DNA from: Corynebacterium halotolerans
GTDB taxonomy: Bacteria; Actinomycetota; Actinomycetes; Mycobacteriales; Mycobacteriaceae
Reading direction: 5' to 3'
DNA length: 41,573 bases
Assembly (NCBI RefSeq): GCF_001056295.1
Contig: NZ_JVMD01000025.1
Location: forward strand, 1-41,573
The notes beneath the pieces were generated by a model. It ran no database searches. It was given only the letters and a program-made list of their open reading frames with translations, and was not told where the DNA came from. Below are positions 15,786 to 26,167 of the stretch, one piece after another. Numbering within the stretch: the stretch's first letter is position 1; each line of letters starts with the position of its first letter. The translations under genes and the position numbers were made by a program.

Positions 15786-16934
15786 GTGAAGACCAGGATT
15801 CTCGTTCTCGGAAGCACCGGTTCCATAGGCACCCAGGCCCTGGAGGTGATCGCCGACAATCCGGAACGGTTTGCCGTGGTCGGGCTGGCCGCCGGCGGGG
15901 GGAACCCGGAATTGCTGGCGGCGCAGGCGAAGTCGCATGGCGTGTCGTTCGATCGGGTCGCGTGCGCCGATCCGCGGGCGGCGGCGTCGATCGACCCGGC
16001 CGTGATCCACGGCCCCGATGCCGCGGAGCGCCTGGTCCGCGAGACCGGGGCGGACGTGGTGCTCAACGCGCTGGTGGGCTCGATGGGCCTCGGCGCGACG
16101 CTGGCGGCCCTGGAGTCGGGTGCGCGACTGGCGCTGGCCAACAAGGAGTCGCTCGTGGCCGGCGGTTCGCTGGTGCTGCGGGCGGCGGAGCCGGGGCAGC
16201 TGGTCCCCGTCGATTCCGAGCATTCCGCGATGGCGCAGTGCCTGCGGTCGGGGACGATGGACGAGGTCGATCGCCTGGTGCTCACGGCGTCCGGCGGCCC
16301 CTTCCGAGGGTGGACCCGCGAGCGGCTGATGTCGGCGACCCCCGAGCAGGCGGGCGCCCACCCTACGTGGTCGATGGGCCCGATGAACACCCTGAACTCG
16401 GCGTCGATGGTCAACAAGGGACTGGAGCTCATCGAGGCGTCCCTGCTGTTCGGCATCCCCGCCGACCGCATCGACGTCACGGTCCACCCGCAGTCGATCA
16501 TCCACTCCATGGTCACGTTCGCCGATGGCGCGACCATCGCGCAGGCGTCGCCGCCGTCGATGAAGCTGCCCATCGCCCTGGCGTTGGGATGGCCGGACCG
16601 CGTAGCCGGCGCGCAGCCCGCGCTCGACTTCCGCGATGCGATGGACTGGCGCTTCGAACCGCTTGACGACGACGTGTTCCCCGCCGTCCGGCTCGCCCGC
16701 GAGTCCGTGACCGCCGGGGGCTGCACCCCGGCGGTGTACAACGCCGCCAACGAGGAGGCGGCGGAGGCGTTCCTGGCCGGGCGCATCGCCTTCCCGCACA
16801 TCGTCGACGTCGTGGGGGAGACCCTGGCCGCGGTCGACGCGGCCGCCGAGCCGCGCGACATCGCCGACGTCCTCGAAGTCGAGGGGCGGGCGAGGGCGCT
16901 GTCCACCGAGTTGGCGGATAAGCTGGCGCGGTGA
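15786..16934 (+). CDS. dxr: 1-deoxy-D-xylulose-5-phosphate reductoisomerase
   Basis: A 382-residue DXP reductoisomerase, the first committed enzyme of the MEP isoprenoid pathway and target of fosmidomycin. NADPH-binding [15 protein letters not shown] is at the N-terminus; [23 protein letters not shown] and the active-site loop around [17 protein letters not shown] (metal and substrate residues) follow, then [18 protein letters not shown] 15786 starts right before the conserved beta strand. The stop overlaps the GTG of the rip1 gene (GTGA), so the two are translationally coupled; ispG, another MEP enzyme, follows. Confidence 0.97.
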   Translation: MKTRILVLGSTGSIGTQALEVIADNPERFAVVGLAAGGGNPELLAAQAKSHGVSFDRVACADPRAAASIDPAVIHGPDAAERLVRETGADVVLNALVGSMGLGATLAALESGARLALANKESLVAGGSLVLRAAEPGQLVPVDSEHSAMAQCLRSGTMDEVDRLVLTASGGPFRGWTRERLMSATPEQAGAHPTWSMGPMNTLNSASMVNKGLELIEASLLFGIPADRIDVTVHPQSIIHSMVTFADGATIAQASPPSMKLPIALALGWPDRVAGAQPALDFRDAMDWRFEPLDDDVFPAVRLARESVTAGGCTPAVYNAANEEAAEAFLAGRIAFPHIVDVVGETLAAVDAAAEPRDIADVLEVEGRARALSTELADKLAR

Positions 16935-18163
16935 CTTTTCTACTGGGCGTCCTTCTCTTCGCGCTCGGCATCGCGGTGACCATCGCGCTGCACGAGTGGG
17001 GCCACATGCGGGCCGCCCGCATGTGCGGCATGCGGGTGCGCCGCTACTTCATCGGTTTCGGCCCGACCGTGTGGTCGACGAGCCGGAAGCACGAGGGGGC
17101 CGGCGGCCACATGACCGAGTACGGCCTCAAGGCCGTGCCGCTGGGCGGGTTCTGCGACATCGCGGGCATGACCGCCCAGGATCCCGTGGAGCCGGATGAA
17201 GAGGAGCACGCCATGTGGCGCCGCCCGTGGTGGCAGCGCATCGCGGTGCTCTCCGGCGGCGTGGTCATGAACCTCATCGTCGGCGTGCTGCTCATCTACA
17301 TCGTGGCCGTGGCGTGGGGCCTGCCGAACATGAACGCCGACTTCTCGCCGCGCGTCAAGGCGACGCAGTGCGTCCCGGCCACCCAGAACGCCGACGGCAC
17401 GCTGCCCGAGTGCTCCGGCACCGGGCCGGCCGGCGACGCCGGACTGCGGGCCGGCGACGTGATCACGTCGGTCAACGGGACGGCCGTGAAGACCTACCCG
17501 GAGGTCATCGAGGCGGTCGGCTCGTCGTCAAGCGAGACCATCGAGTTCACGGTCGAGCGGGCGGGGAAGGCCGAAACGATCTCCGTGGTGCCGGAAGTCG
17601 TCGAACGCCGGTCCTCCGATGGCACCGTCAGAAAGGTGCCCGCCGTCGGCGTACTGTTCGAGCGGCCGCAGAACACCCTCAACGAATTCACGCCCCTGAC
17701 CGCCGTGCCCGGTGCGCTCGCCTTCACCGGCGACATGTTCGGCGCCGTGTGGGACGGCCTGCTGTCCATCCCGTCGAAGGTGCCGGGCGTCGTCGCGTCG
17801 ATCTTCGGTGCCGAACGCGACCAGGAAAGCCCCATGAGCGTCGTCGGCGCCAGCCGCGTCGGCGGCGAAATGGTGGAGAACGACATGTGGAGCGGGTTCC
17901 TGATGATGCTCGCGAACCTCAACTTCTTCCTGGCGCTGTTCAACCTCGTGCCGCTGCCTCCGCTGGACGGCGGGCACATCGCCGTGGTCGTCTACGAGAA
18001 GCTCCGCGACCTCGTCCGCCGCCTCGCCGGCAAGCCCGCGCTCGGCCCGGCCGATTACACGAAGCTCATGCCGATCACCGTCGCATTCACCGCGGTGCTG
18101 CTGACCTTCGGCGTGATAGTCATCGCAGCCGACGTGGTAAACCCCATCCGGCTTTTCGGCTAA
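16931..18163 (+). CDS. rip1: Site-2 zinc metalloprotease, Rip1/RseP type
   Basis: A 410-residue intramembrane protease (M50). The zinc motif HEWGH is at residues 21-25 within the first helix and the third ligand region [12 protein letters not shown] is in a later helix. A PDZ domain occupies roughly residues 140-235 ([21 protein letters not shown]). Homologues cleave anti-sigma factors and membrane proteins; Rip1 of M. tuberculosis controls several anti-sigma factors and cell-envelope lipid genes. The dxr-rip1-ispG order is conserved in Corynebacterium and Mycobacterium. Start GTG 16931 overlaps the dxr stop. Confidence 0.95.
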   Translation: MTFLLGVLLFALGIAVTIALHEWGHMRAARMCGMRVRRYFIGFGPTVWSTSRKHEGAGGHMTEYGLKAVPLGGFCDIAGMTAQDPVEPDEEEHAMWRRPWWQRIAVLSGGVVMNLIVGVLLIYIVAVAWGLPNMNADFSPRVKATQCVPATQNADGTLPECSGTGPAGDAGLRAGDVITSVNGTAVKTYPEVIEAVGSSSSETIEFTVERAGKAETISVVPEVVERRSSDGTVRKVPAVGVLFERPQNTLNEFTPLTAVPGALAFTGDMFGAVWDGLLSIPSKVPGVVASIFGAERDQESPMSVVGASRVGGEMVENDMWSGFLMMLANLNFFLALFNLVPLPPLDGGHIAVVVYEKLRDLVRRLAGKPALGPADYTKLMPITVAFTAVLLTFGVIVIAADVVNPIRLFG

Positions 18164-18219
18164 CGTCCTTCAATAGACCCCAACATCCAGGTACACCCAG
18201 GAATGAGGAAGCACTCCCC

Positions 18220-19380
18220 GTGAACGTCTCGCTCGGAATCCCCGAAACCCCCGCCGTCCTCGCGCCGCGTCGCAAGACCCGCCAGCTGATGGTCGGCGGC
18301 GTGGGGGTCGGGTCGGACCACCCGATCTCCGTGCAGTCGATGACCAACACCAAGACGCACGACATCAACGCGACGCTGCAGCAGATCGCGCAGCTCACCG
18401 CGTCGGGCTGCGACATCGTCCGCGTGGCCTGCCCGAAGACGATCGACGCCGAGGCGCTGCCGATCATCGCGAAGAAGTCCCCGATCCCGGTCATCGCGGA
18501 CATCCACTTCCAGCCCAAGTACATCTTCGCCGCCATCGACGCCGGCTGCGCCGCCGTGCGCGTCAACCCGGGCAACATCAAGGAATTCGACGGCCGCGTC
18601 AAGGAGGTGGCCAAGGCCGCCGGCGATGCGGGCATCCCCATCCGCATCGGCGTCAACGCCGGTTCGCTGGACAAGCGGATCATGGAGAAATACGGCAAGG
18701 CGACGCCGGAGGCTCTCGTCGAGTCCGCGATGTGGGAGGCGAGCCTGTTCGAGGAGCACGGCTTCGGCGACATCAAGATCTCGGTCAAGCACAACGACCC
18801 CGTCGTCATGGTGGAGGCCTACCGCCAGCTGGCCGCGCAGTGCGATTACCCGCTGCACCTCGGCGTGACCGAGGCCGGCCCCGCGTTCCAGGGCACCATC
18901 AAGTCCGCCGTGGCCTTCGGCGCGCTGCTGTCGGAGGGCATCGGCGACACCATCCGCGTGTCGCTGTCGGCCCCGCCGGAGGAGGAGATCAAGGTCGGCG
19001 ACCAGATCCTGCAGTCGCTGAACCTGCGCCCCCGCAAGCTCGACATCGTGTCCTGCCCCTCCTGCGGCCGCGCCCAGGTCGACGTCTACGAGCTCGCGGA
19101 GAAGGTGACCGCCGGGCTGGAGGGCATGGAGGTGCCGCTGCGCGTCGCGGTCATGGGCTGCGTGGTCAACGGGCCGGGCGAGGCGCGCGACGCCGACCTC
19201 GGCGTGGCGTCCGGCAACGGCAAGGGCCAGATCTTCGTCAAGGGCGAGGTCATCAAGACCGTGCCGGAGGATCAGATCGTCGAGACCCTCATCGAGGAGG
19301 CCATGCGCATCGCCTCGGAGATGGGCGAGGACGAGGCCACCGTCACCGGCGCCCCGGAGGTCAAGGTGACCGGGGCCTGA
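18220..19380 (+). CDS. ispG: 4-hydroxy-3-methylbut-2-enyl diphosphate synthase
   Basis: A 386-residue GcpE/IspG, the iron-sulfur enzyme that converts MEcPP to HMBPP in the MEP pathway. The N-terminal TIM-barrel part contains [37 protein letters not shown] and VRVNPGNI; the C-terminal domain carries the cluster ligands in SCPSCGR and [20 protein letters not shown] 18220 follows gaggaag with an acceptable spacing; it encodes VNVSLGIPE. It lies 56 bases behind rip1 and is probably the third gene of the dxr operon. Confidence 0.97.
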   Translation: MNVSLGIPETPAVLAPRRKTRQLMVGGVGVGSDHPISVQSMTNTKTHDINATLQQIAQLTASGCDIVRVACPKTIDAEALPIIAKKSPIPVIADIHFQPKYIFAAIDAGCAAVRVNPGNIKEFDGRVKEVAKAAGDAGIPIRIGVNAGSLDKRIMEKYGKATPEALVESAMWEASLFEEHGFGDIKISVKHNDPVVMVEAYRQLAAQCDYPLHLGVTEAGPAFQGTIKSAVAFGALLSEGIGDTIRVSLSAPPEEEIKVGDQILQSLNLRPRKLDIVSCPSCGRAQVDVYELAEKVTAGLEGMEVPLRVAVMGCVVNGPGEARDADLGVASGNGKGQIFVKGEVIKTVPEDQIVETLIEEAMRIASEMGEDEATVTGAPEVKVTGA

Positions 19381-19426
19381 TCCGGGCCCCTCGGCGTGCC
19401 ACCCGCCGGGCGCCCGCGGCCGGTGA

Positions 19427-19432
19427 TACCGT
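19427..19432 (+). promoter_or_regulatory. -10 element of the transpeptidase gene, leaderless
   Basis: TACCGT followed by exactly 7 bases and the ATG at 19440. Confidence 0.6.
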
Positions 19433-19439
19433 CCGCGGC

Positions 19440-21290
19440 ATGAAGCCCAGCTCCCCGCGCCGGCGCATCGCCGCATTGTTCACGGCCGCAGCGATGACCG
19501 CGTCCGCCGTGGCGTGCACGCCGCGCCCGGACACGGGGGAAGACGTGCTCGAGAGCTTCTTCGAGGCGCTCGAGGGCGGCGACATCGTCGGGGCGGCGGA
19601 GCTGACCGATCACGCGGCCACCGCCCGCGAGGATCTCGGCGCCGCATGGAAGGGACTGTCCGCGGAGGCCCTGCAGGCGGAAATCGGCGACGTCCGCGGT
19701 GACGGGGGACGCACGACCGCGCAGGTCACCATGGACTGGGACCTGGCGGGGGACCGGGAGTGGAGCTACGACACCACGTTCCACCTGACCAAGTCCGACA
19801 GCCGGTGGGCCGTGCGCTGGAGCCCGTCGGCGCTGCATCCCCGCCTGGGCAGCAACCAGCACCCGGAGCTGCGCAAGATTCCGGCGCCCCGGGCGTCGGT
19901 GGTCGGCTCCGACGGCGCGTCGCTGCTGGAGCCGGGCACGGTGCACCGCGTGATCCTCGACCGGTCGGCCGTGCAGGACGTGCAGGGCGCGGTGAACCGG
20001 ATCGCCACGGTGGTCAACAACGGCATGCCCAAGGACGACGAGGGGCGCCAGGCCGCGTCCGTCGACGCCCGGGCCGTGGGACCGCAGGCCGCCGGCGGCT
20101 CGGGGCCGTATTCGGTCGTCGTCCTGCCGGCGGATGCGCCGCCGGAGGTGCGGGACGAACTGGCGCGCCTGCCCGGCGTGACGGTCAACGACGAGGCGGC
20201 CATGGTTCGTCCCGACCCGGCGTTCGCGCCCGAATTGATGAGCCGCGTGCAGCGCATCGTTTCCGATGACGTCTCCGGCGGCGACGGGTGGAACATCGTC
20301 GCGGCGAACCGCGACGGCGGCGTCCTCGCGTCGCTGCACTCCGTCGACCCGGAGGTCCGCCCGGCCATCCGCGCCTCGGTGAGCAAGACGGTGCAGGACG
20401 CGGCGCAGCGCGCGGTGGACATGCGGCCCGAGGCCGAGGTCATGCTCGTCGCCATCCGGCCGTCGTCGGGCGAGGTGCTGGCCGTCGCGCAGACCCGCAA
20501 GGCCGACGAGAAGGGCGACCTGGCCCTCATGGGCCAATTCCCGCCGGGGTCGACGTTCAAGATCGTCACCGCCGCGGCGGGCATGGACAATCTGGGCCTC
20601 GACCCGGGATCCACGGTGCCGTGCCCGGGCACCATGACCCTCGGCCCGCGCGTGGTGACCAACTACAACGGATCGGGCGTGGGCGACACGTCGCTGAACG
20701 AGGCCTTCGCGAGGTCGTGCAACACCACCTTCGCGGACATCTCGCACCGCATGGATCCCGGGCAGCTGCAGGCGGAGGCCAAGCGCTTCGGCATCGGCGT
20801 CGACTACCGGATCGCCGGCCTGGACACGATCACCGGGTCGGTGTCCGACGGCACCGACGAGGCCGAGCGGATCGACGCCGGCTACGGCCAGGGCTTCGAC
20901 CTCGCCAGCCCCTTCGGCATGGCGCTTGTCTCGGCGACGGTGGCGGCCGGCCACGTGCCCGTCCCGACCCTGGTGCCGCAGGCCGGCACCTGGGCGTCGG
21001 CGAGCCCGGAACCGCTGAACCCCGAAACCCTCGGCCACCTGCGGTCGGTCATGCGGTCGGTGGTCACGTCCGGCACCGCGACGGCGATCGCCGGCCGCGG
21101 CGAGGTGTACGGCAAGACCGGCGAGGCCGAGGTCACGGGCGGTTCGCACGCGTGGTTCACCGGGTGGCGCGACGACATCGCCTTCGCCACCCTCATCGTC
21201 CACGGCGGCGGGTCGGAGCACGCGGTGAAGATCACCGATGCGTTCCTGGCGAATCTCGACGGCCAGGGCGACCCCGCGCCCGGCGGCTGA
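19440..21290 (+). CDS. Penicillin-binding transpeptidase, lipoprotein
   Basis: A 616-residue class B-type penicillin-binding protein. The N-terminus is a lipoprotein signal with lipobox SAVAC (Cys26). Residues ~30-130 form an NTF2-like/MecA-N domain ([20 protein letters not shown]), then a dimerisation-like region. The transpeptidase motifs are intact: STFK with Ser371, SCN at 426-428, and KTGEAE with Lys559. It should cross-link peptidoglycan at the outer face of the membrane. In C. glutamicum a comparable lipoprotein PBP lies near ispG and map. ATG 19440 is fixed by the leaderless -10 and by the signal peptide. 59 bases separate it from ispG. Confidence 0.93.
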   Translation: MKPSSPRRRIAALFTAAAMTASAVACTPRPDTGEDVLESFFEALEGGDIVGAAELTDHAATAREDLGAAWKGLSAEALQAEIGDVRGDGGRTTAQVTMDWDLAGDREWSYDTTFHLTKSDSRWAVRWSPSALHPRLGSNQHPELRKIPAPRASVVGSDGASLLEPGTVHRVILDRSAVQDVQGAVNRIATVVNNGMPKDDEGRQAASVDARAVGPQAAGGSGPYSVVVLPADAPPEVRDELARLPGVTVNDEAAMVRPDPAFAPELMSRVQRIVSDDVSGGDGWNIVAANRDGGVLASLHSVDPEVRPAIRASVSKTVQDAAQRAVDMRPEAEVMLVAIRPSSGEVLAVAQTRKADEKGDLALMGQFPPGSTFKIVTAAAGMDNLGLDPGSTVPCPGTMTLGPRVVTNYNGSGVGDTSLNEAFARSCNTTFADISHRMDPGQLQAEAKRFGIGVDYRIAGLDTITGSVSDGTDEAERIDAGYGQGFDLASPFGMALVSATVAAGHVPVPTLVPQAGTWASASPEPLNPETLGHLRSVMRSVVTSGTATAIAGRGEVYGKTGEAEVTGGSHAWFTGWRDDIAFATLIVHGGGSEHAVKITDAFLANLDGQGDPAPGG

Positions 21291-21308
21291 CGGCCCCCGG
21301 CCCGGGGG

Positions 21309-21314
21309 TATCGT
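21309..21314 (+). promoter_or_regulatory. -10 element of map, leaderless start
   Basis: TATCGT, 7 bases, then ATG 21322. It lies only 19 bases after the stop of the preceding gene. Confidence 0.6.
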
Positions 21315-21321
21315 GTTCGCC

Positions 21322-22230
21322 ATGACCGATCGCGCACCGTTGACCATGCAGGAGCCCACCCCCATCCGCACCGTGCCCGCCCACATCGAGCGGCCCGAAT
21401 ACGCGTGGAAGGACGAGGTCGCCGAGGGAGTCGGCGAGCCGCTGGTCCAGACGCCGGAGGACATCGAGGCCATGCGCGAGGTCTCCCGCATCGCCGCGAA
21501 TGCCCTGGTCGAGGCCGGCAAGGCCTGCGTGCCGGGCAACACCACCGATGACGTCGACCGCGTGGTGCACGAGTACCTGATGGACCACGACACCTACCCG
21601 TCGCCGCTGGGCTACCGCGGTTTCACCAAGAGCTGCTGCACGTCGCTCAACGAGATCGTGTGCCATGGCATCCCGAGCAAGCAGGTCATCGAGGACGGCG
21701 ACATCGTCAACGTCGACGTCACCGGCTACAAGAACGGCGTCCACGGCGACACCAACTCGACCTTCTTCGCGGGTGACGTCTCCGAGGAGCACCGTCTGCT
21801 GGTGGAGCGCACCTACAACGCGACGATGCGCGGGATCAAGGCCATCAAGCCGGGCCGCGAGATCAACGTCATCGGCCGCGTCATCGAGTCCTACGCCCGC
21901 CGCTTCGGCTACAACACGGTCCGCGATTTCACGGGCCACGGCGTCGGCACGACCTTCCACAACGGCCTGGTGGTGCTGCATTACGACGAGCCGTCGCAGA
22001 CCACCGTCCTGGAGCCGGGCATGACGCTGACCGTCGAGCCGATGATCAACCTCGGCGGCCTCGACTACGAGATCTGGGACGACGGCTGGACGGTCCAGAA
22101 CATCGACCGGAAGTGGACCGCCCAGTTCGAGCACACGGTGCTGGTCACCGAGTCGGGCCACGAGATCCTGACCAAGCCCGACGAGGTCGTCGAGGGGCAG
22201 TTCCTCACCGGTTGGACGCCGGGCGCCTGA
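21322..22230 (+). CDS. map: Methionine aminopeptidase, type I
   Basis: A 302-residue MetAP that removes the initiator methionine. An N-terminal extension of ~45 residues (with TIRTV-like [13 protein letters not shown]) precedes the pita-bread catalytic domain, as in the actinobacterial MapB-type enzymes. Metal ligands and active-site segments: [19 protein letters not shown] (two Asp), [11 protein letters not shown] (His), [10 protein letters not shown] (Glu) and [11 protein letters not shown] (Glu). [12 protein letters not shown] contains the conserved active-site His. Start ATG 21322 fits the leaderless promoter. cobQ begins four bases after the stop. Confidence 0.96.
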   Translation: MTDRAPLTMQEPTPIRTVPAHIERPEYAWKDEVAEGVGEPLVQTPEDIEAMREVSRIAANALVEAGKACVPGNTTDDVDRVVHEYLMDHDTYPSPLGYRGFTKSCCTSLNEIVCHGIPSKQVIEDGDIVNVDVTGYKNGVHGDTNSTFFAGDVSEEHRLLVERTYNATMRGIKAIKPGREINVIGRVIESYARRFGYNTVRDFTGHGVGTTFHNGLVVLHYDEPSQTTVLEPGMTLTVEPMINLGGLDYEIWDDGWTVQNIDRKWTAQFEHTVLVTESGHEILTKPDEVVEGQFLTGWTPGA

Positions 22231-22234
22231 TCCC

Positions 22235-23695
22235 ATGGCGCGGGGCAGGTCGTTCCTCGTCGCGGGGTGCACCTCGGACGCCGGCAAGTCGGTGCTCGTC
22301 GCCGGTCTGTGCCGCCTCCTGGTGCGCCGGGGCGTCTCGGTCGCGCCGTTCAAGGCGCAGAACATGTCCAACAACTGCGCCGTGACCCCCGACGGCGGCG
22401 AGATCGGCCGCGCCCAGGCCCTGCAGGCGCTGGCGTGCGGGCTGGAACCCAGCGTGGACTTCAACCCCGTGCTGCTCAAGCCCGGTTCCGACCAGACGAG
22501 CCAGGTGGTCGTGCGGGGCCGGGCGGAGGGCACGGTGTCGGCGCTGACGTACCGGGAGCGTCGCAAAGCACTGCGGTCGGTGACCGCCGACTGCCTGGCC
22601 GACCTGCGCTCGCGGTACGACGTCGTGGTGTGCGAGGGCGCGGGATCGCCCGCGGAGGTGAACCTGCGCGAGTCGGACATCGCGAACATGGGGCTGGCGG
22701 AGGCCGCGGACCTGCCGGTGATCGTCGCCGGCGACATCGACCGGGGCGGCGTGCTGGCGCATTTCGTGGGCACGCACGCGATCCTCGGGGAAGAGGATCG
22801 GAGCCGGATCACGGGATTCGTGGTCAACAAGTTCCGCGGGGCGGTCGAGCTGCTGGAACCGGGGCTCGACGTCGTGGAGCGGCGCACGGGCGTGCCGGTG
22901 CTCGGCGTCGTCCCCTTCATCCCGGGGCTGTGGATCGACGCCGAGGATTCGCTCGGCACGGTCGCCGCGAGCGCCGTCGGCCCCGCGACGCGGCCGCTGG
23001 GGGAGGACGCGCTCACCGTCGCGGCGATCCGCCTGCCCCGCGTGTCCAACGCCACCGACGTCGAGGCGCTGGCCGCCGAGCCGGGAGTGCGCGTCGAATG
23101 GACCGTCGACCCCAGCACGGTCGCGCGCGCCGACCTGGTGGTGCTGCCCGGCACGAAGGCCACCGTCCACGACCTGGGCTGGCTGCGGGAGCACGGGCTC
23201 GCCGACGCGCTGATCCGCCGCGCCGCGGCGGGGGCCCCGACGCTGGGCATCTGCGGCGGATTCCAGATGATGTGCGCCTCCATCGTCGATCGCGTCGAAA
23301 GCGGCGCCGGCGCCGTCGAGGGACTGGGGATCTTCGACGCCGACATCGAATTCGCCGAACCGAAGGTGCTGGCCCGCCACGCCGACGGCTCCTACGAGGT
23401 GCACAACGGGCGGGTCGTGCGAAGCACCGGGGAACGATGGCCCCACGGCGAGGGGGCGGTGCGCGGCGCGGTCGCCGGAACGCACCGGCACGGGCTGCTG
23501 GAAAACGACGCGTTGCGCCGCGGGTACCTGCGGTCGGTGGCGGAGGCCGCGGGCCTGCGCGGTTTCGAGGTCGCGCCGGACACCGATTTCCGCGCCGAGC
23601 GGCTGCGGCAGCTCGACCTCATCGCCGACGCCATCGAGGAGCACCTGGCCGGACCGGCCCTCGCCGAAGCGACGGGGGTGGCCCAACTCGGGTGA
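22235..23695 (+). CDS. cobQ: Cobyric acid synthase
   Basis: A 486-residue CobQ/CbiP that amidates four side chains of adenosylcobyrinic acid a,c-diamide with glutamine. The N-terminal dethiobiotin-synthetase-like ATPase domain has GCTSDAGKS (residues 11-19) and [12 protein letters not shown]. The C-terminal glutamine amidotransferase domain has the nucleophile Cys in [11 protein letters not shown] and the catalytic His in [11 protein letters not shown]. The gene sits apart from cobO and cobB (about 8 kb away) and starts four bases after map, so it is probably co-transcribed with map. No cobalamin riboswitch is visible upstream. Confidence 0.95.
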   Translation: MARGRSFLVAGCTSDAGKSVLVAGLCRLLVRRGVSVAPFKAQNMSNNCAVTPDGGEIGRAQALQALACGLEPSVDFNPVLLKPGSDQTSQVVVRGRAEGTVSALTYRERRKALRSVTADCLADLRSRYDVVVCEGAGSPAEVNLRESDIANMGLAEAADLPVIVAGDIDRGGVLAHFVGTHAILGEEDRSRITGFVVNKFRGAVELLEPGLDVVERRTGVPVLGVVPFIPGLWIDAEDSLGTVAASAVGPATRPLGEDALTVAAIRLPRVSNATDVEALAAEPGVRVEWTVDPSTVARADLVVLPGTKATVHDLGWLREHGLADALIRRAAAGAPTLGICGGFQMMCASIVDRVESGAGAVEGLGIFDADIEFAEPKVLARHADGSYEVHNGRVVRSTGERWPHGEGAVRGAVAGTHRHGLLENDALRRGYLRSVAEAAGLRGFEVAPDTDFRAERLRQLDLIADAIEEHLAGPALAEATGVAQLG

Positions 23696-23724
23696 CCCCG
23701 GCGCCCCCGACGCCGCGGGACCGC

Positions 23725-23730
23725 TACATT
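23725..23730 (+). promoter_or_regulatory. -10 element of the lipase gene
   Basis: TACATT in ccgctacattcgggac; predicted start near 23737, leader of about 32 bases containing a purine-rich ribosome-binding region (gggagcaggggag) before ATG 23769. Confidence 0.45.
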
Positions 23731-23768
23731 CGGGACGAGACGGTGATGCGGGAGCAGGGGAGCGTCGG

Positions 23769-24689
23769 ATGATGTCGAAATCGGCCGCGGCGATCGCCGC
23801 GGCATTGGTGGCCGGGGTGCTCGGAACGGGTGCGGCCGTGGCCGGGGCGGCGGAACCCGTCGGCGGCTCCGTCCCGGGATCGTCGGCCGCGCACGAGCCC
23901 TTCCCGCGGCTGGACTGGGCGAACGACCCCGAGTGTGTGCCCGCCCCCGAACACCCGCAGCCCGTCCTGATCATCCACGGAACGTGGGGCGAGGTGGCGG
24001 ACCTCGAACCGCTCGGCCGGACCCTGGCCGGGGAGGGCTACTGCGTCCACGCGCTCGAATACGGGTGGCACCGCGAATCCGTGGCGGGGAACATCCCCGG
24101 CACCAACGGCATCGCGGACGTCGGCGCGGGGGCGGAAGCCGTCGACAGGGCCATCCGGCACGTCGCGGGGGAGACCACCGCGGGGCGGGCGGCCGGCGCC
24201 GTCGACGTCGTCGGCCATTCCCAGGCCGCCGCGCTCATTCGCCTGGCCATGAACGACCACGGTGCGGCGGAGTTCGTCGACGACGCCATCTACCTGGCGG
24301 GCACCCACCGGGGCACGTCCATGCGGGGCCTCGACTCCCTGAACATCCACTCCAGCCCGGAGGCGGTCGCCGTCGGCGACGCCCTGCTCGGGCCCGCGGC
24401 GCTGCAGCAGCTGCGCGGTTCGGACGTGGTGGCGCACCTGGATTCGCTGCCCGACACCCAGCCGGGCGTCGACTACACCGTGCTGGTCTCGGGCGACGAC
24501 ACGACGGCCACCACCGCGCCGGACGCGTTCCTCGAGGCCGGCCCCGGCGCGACGGTCACCAACGTCCTGGTGCAGGACGTGTGCCCCGATGCGCCGGAGC
24601 CGCTGACCCACGACGGAATGCGGGACGATCCGCTCGTGCACGGCCTCGTGGTCGCCGCACTGGACGGCCGCCCCGTCGTCTGCGGGTAG
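23769..24689 (+). CDS. Secreted lipase/esterase, alpha/beta hydrolase
   Basis: A 306-residue exported alpha/beta hydrolase. The signal peptide is clear (AAAIAAALVAGVLGTGAAVAGAAE, cleaved near residue 28). The mature part has the lipase oxyanion segment VLIIHGTWGE, the nucleophile elbow GHSQA with Ser151, and a late His candidate (DPLVHGLV). Cysteines near both ends may form disulfides. The pattern resembles class 2 / EstA-type triacylglycerol lipases of actinobacteria; the substrate is not known. It has its own promoter and ends 15 bases from the convergent mtr gene. A second ATG at 23772 is an equally good start. Confidence 0.85.
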   Translation: MMSKSAAAIAAALVAGVLGTGAAVAGAAEPVGGSVPGSSAAHEPFPRLDWANDPECVPAPEHPQPVLIIHGTWGEVADLEPLGRTLAGEGYCVHALEYGWHRESVAGNIPGTNGIADVGAGAEAVDRAIRHVAGETTAGRAAGAVDVVGHSQAAALIRLAMNDHGAAEFVDDAIYLAGTHRGTSMRGLDSLNIHSSPEAVAVGDALLGPAALQQLRGSDVVAHLDSLPDTQPGVDYTVLVSGDDTTATTAPDAFLEAGPGATVTNVLVQDVCPDAPEPLTHDGMRDDPLVHGLVVAALDGRPVVCG

Positions 24690-24704
24690 GCGGGCGAGTC
24701 GAAA

Positions 24705-26126
24705 CTAGTCGAACTCGAGGCCCAGCAGCGCGTTCTCGATGAGCTCGGGCAGCGCCGGGTGGATCCAGTGCTGCGCGTCGGCGACCTCGCGGGCGTCGAG
24801 CCCGAAGGTCATCATCTGGATGCACTGCTGCACCAGCGTGGCGGCCTGCTCGCCGATGAAGTGCGCGCCGACCAGCCGACCGGTCTTCTTGTCGGCGATG
24901 AGCTTGGCGAACCCGTCGCGGTCCTCCAGCGCCCAGCCGTAGGCGACGTCGCCGTAGTCCTGCACCTTCACCGTGATCTCGGTGCCGTTGGCGGCGGCCC
25001 ACTCGCGGGCCTCGTCCTCGGTCATGCCGACCTGGCCGATCTGCGGGTGCGAGAAGATCGCCGACGGGATGTACCGGTGGTCGAAGGACCGCAGGTCATC
25101 CGGGTTGAGCACGTTGTGGAAGACGACCTTGGCCTCGTGGTTGGCGATGTGCTTGAGCTGGTGCGGGCTGGAGACGTCGCCCAGCGCCCACACGCCCTCG
25201 GCGGAGGTGCGGCCGTGCTCGTCGACGGCGATGCGGCCGTCGTCGCGCATGTCCACGCCGCCGGCGGCCAGTTCCATGAGGTCGCCGTTGGGGGCGCGGC
25301 CGGTGGCGACGAGGAACTCGCCGCCCCGGACCTCCGTGCCGTCGGACAGCGCGGCGACGACGACGGTCGAACCGTCGGCGGCCTTCTCTTCGCGCAGCGA
25401 CTCGATGGTGGTGTTCAGGCGCACGTCCCAATCGCGTGACGCGACCTCGGTGAAGCGCCTGGACACGTCGGCGTCGGACTGGCGGTTCAGGGCGCCGGAC
25501 CGGACGATGACGTGCACCTTCACGCCCAGCGACGAGAAGACGTGCGCGAACTCCGTGGCGATGAAGCCGCCGCCGAGGATGATCATCTCCTCCGGCAGCC
25601 GGTCGATGCGCATGATGTCCTTGTTCGTGCGGTAGGCCACGCCCGAATCGGCGACGAAGCCCGGCACCTTCGTGCGGGAGCCCGCCGCGATGATGATCTG
25701 GTCGGCGGTGATCTCCATCTCCTCGTCGCCCTGCCCGGTGCGGATGCGGCGGGGGCCGACGAAGACCGCGTGGCGGTCGTACACGTCGATGTTCGGGGTC
25801 TCCCCGCCGCGGCGGTACGACTCGCCGCCGGCCGCGATCGGGTCGATGCGGTCGCCGAAGACGCGCTGCTTGATCGAATCCCAGTCGATCGAGTCGACGT
25901 GGGCGTGCACGCCCAGCCGGGCGGCCTCGGAGACGTTGCGGGCGGCGTCCGCGGCGAGCACGAACATCTTGGTGGGGATGCACCCGACGTTGAGGCAGGT
26001 GCCGCCGAAGCGGCCCTCCTCGACCAGCGCGATGCGCACGTCATCGAACGCGGGGGACGGGATCGAGTTGCCCGATCCGGTGCCGATGATGATCAGGTCG
26101 TAGTGCCGGGCGGTGTCGCTGGACAA
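24705..26126 (-). CDS. mtr: Mycothione reductase
   Basis: A 473-residue flavin disulfide reductase that reduces mycothione to mycothiol with NADPH. FAD-binding IIIGTGSGN is at the N-terminus and the redox-active pair is Cys44/Cys49 in GGTCLNVGCIPTK. The NADPH-binding segment is IILGGGFIATEFAHVF, and the C-terminal His-Glu pair is in HWIHPALPELIENAL. GTGSGNS in place of the usual GxGxxG with A/G residues is typical of Mtr. Start: TTG 26126, because gaggag lies five bases upstream and no ATG or GTG fits in frame nearby. It is preceded by a hydrolase gene 41 bases away on the same strand. Confidence 0.93.
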   Translation of the reverse strand: MSSDTARHYDLIIIGTGSGNSIPSPAFDDVRIALVEEGRFGGTCLNVGCIPTKMFVLAADAARNVSEAARLGVHAHVDSIDWDSIKQRVFGDRIDPIAAGGESYRRGGETPNIDVYDRHAVFVGPRRIRTGQGDEEMEITADQIIIAAGSRTKVPGFVADSGVAYRTNKDIMRIDRLPEEMIILGGGFIATEFAHVFSSLGVKVHVIVRSGALNRQSDADVSRRFTEVASRDWDVRLNTTIESLREEKAADGSTVVVAALSDGTEVRGGEFLVATGRAPNGDLMELAAGGVDMRDDGRIAVDEHGRTSAEGVWALGDVSSPHQLKHIANHEAKVVFHNVLNPDDLRSFDHRYIPSAIFSHPQIGQVGMTEDEAREWAAANGTEITVKVQDYGDVAYGWALEDRDGFAKLIADKKTGRLVGAHFIGEQAATLVQQCIQMMTFGLDAREVADAQHWIHPALPELIENALLGLEFD

Positions 26127-26167
26127 TGCATCTCCTCGGATTTGGGGACGTTGGCGTTCGCGTGGGG

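Noticed and set aside
22231..22234. Cobalamin riboswitch before cobQ
   Set aside because: Only four bases separate map and cobQ; there is no room and no B12-box sequence nearby.
22205..23974. Long open frame on the minus strand opposite cobQ
   Set aside because: Arg/His/Gly-rich translation with no recognisable domain; it mirrors the cobQ codon pattern, as many antisense frames do in this G+C-rich DNA.
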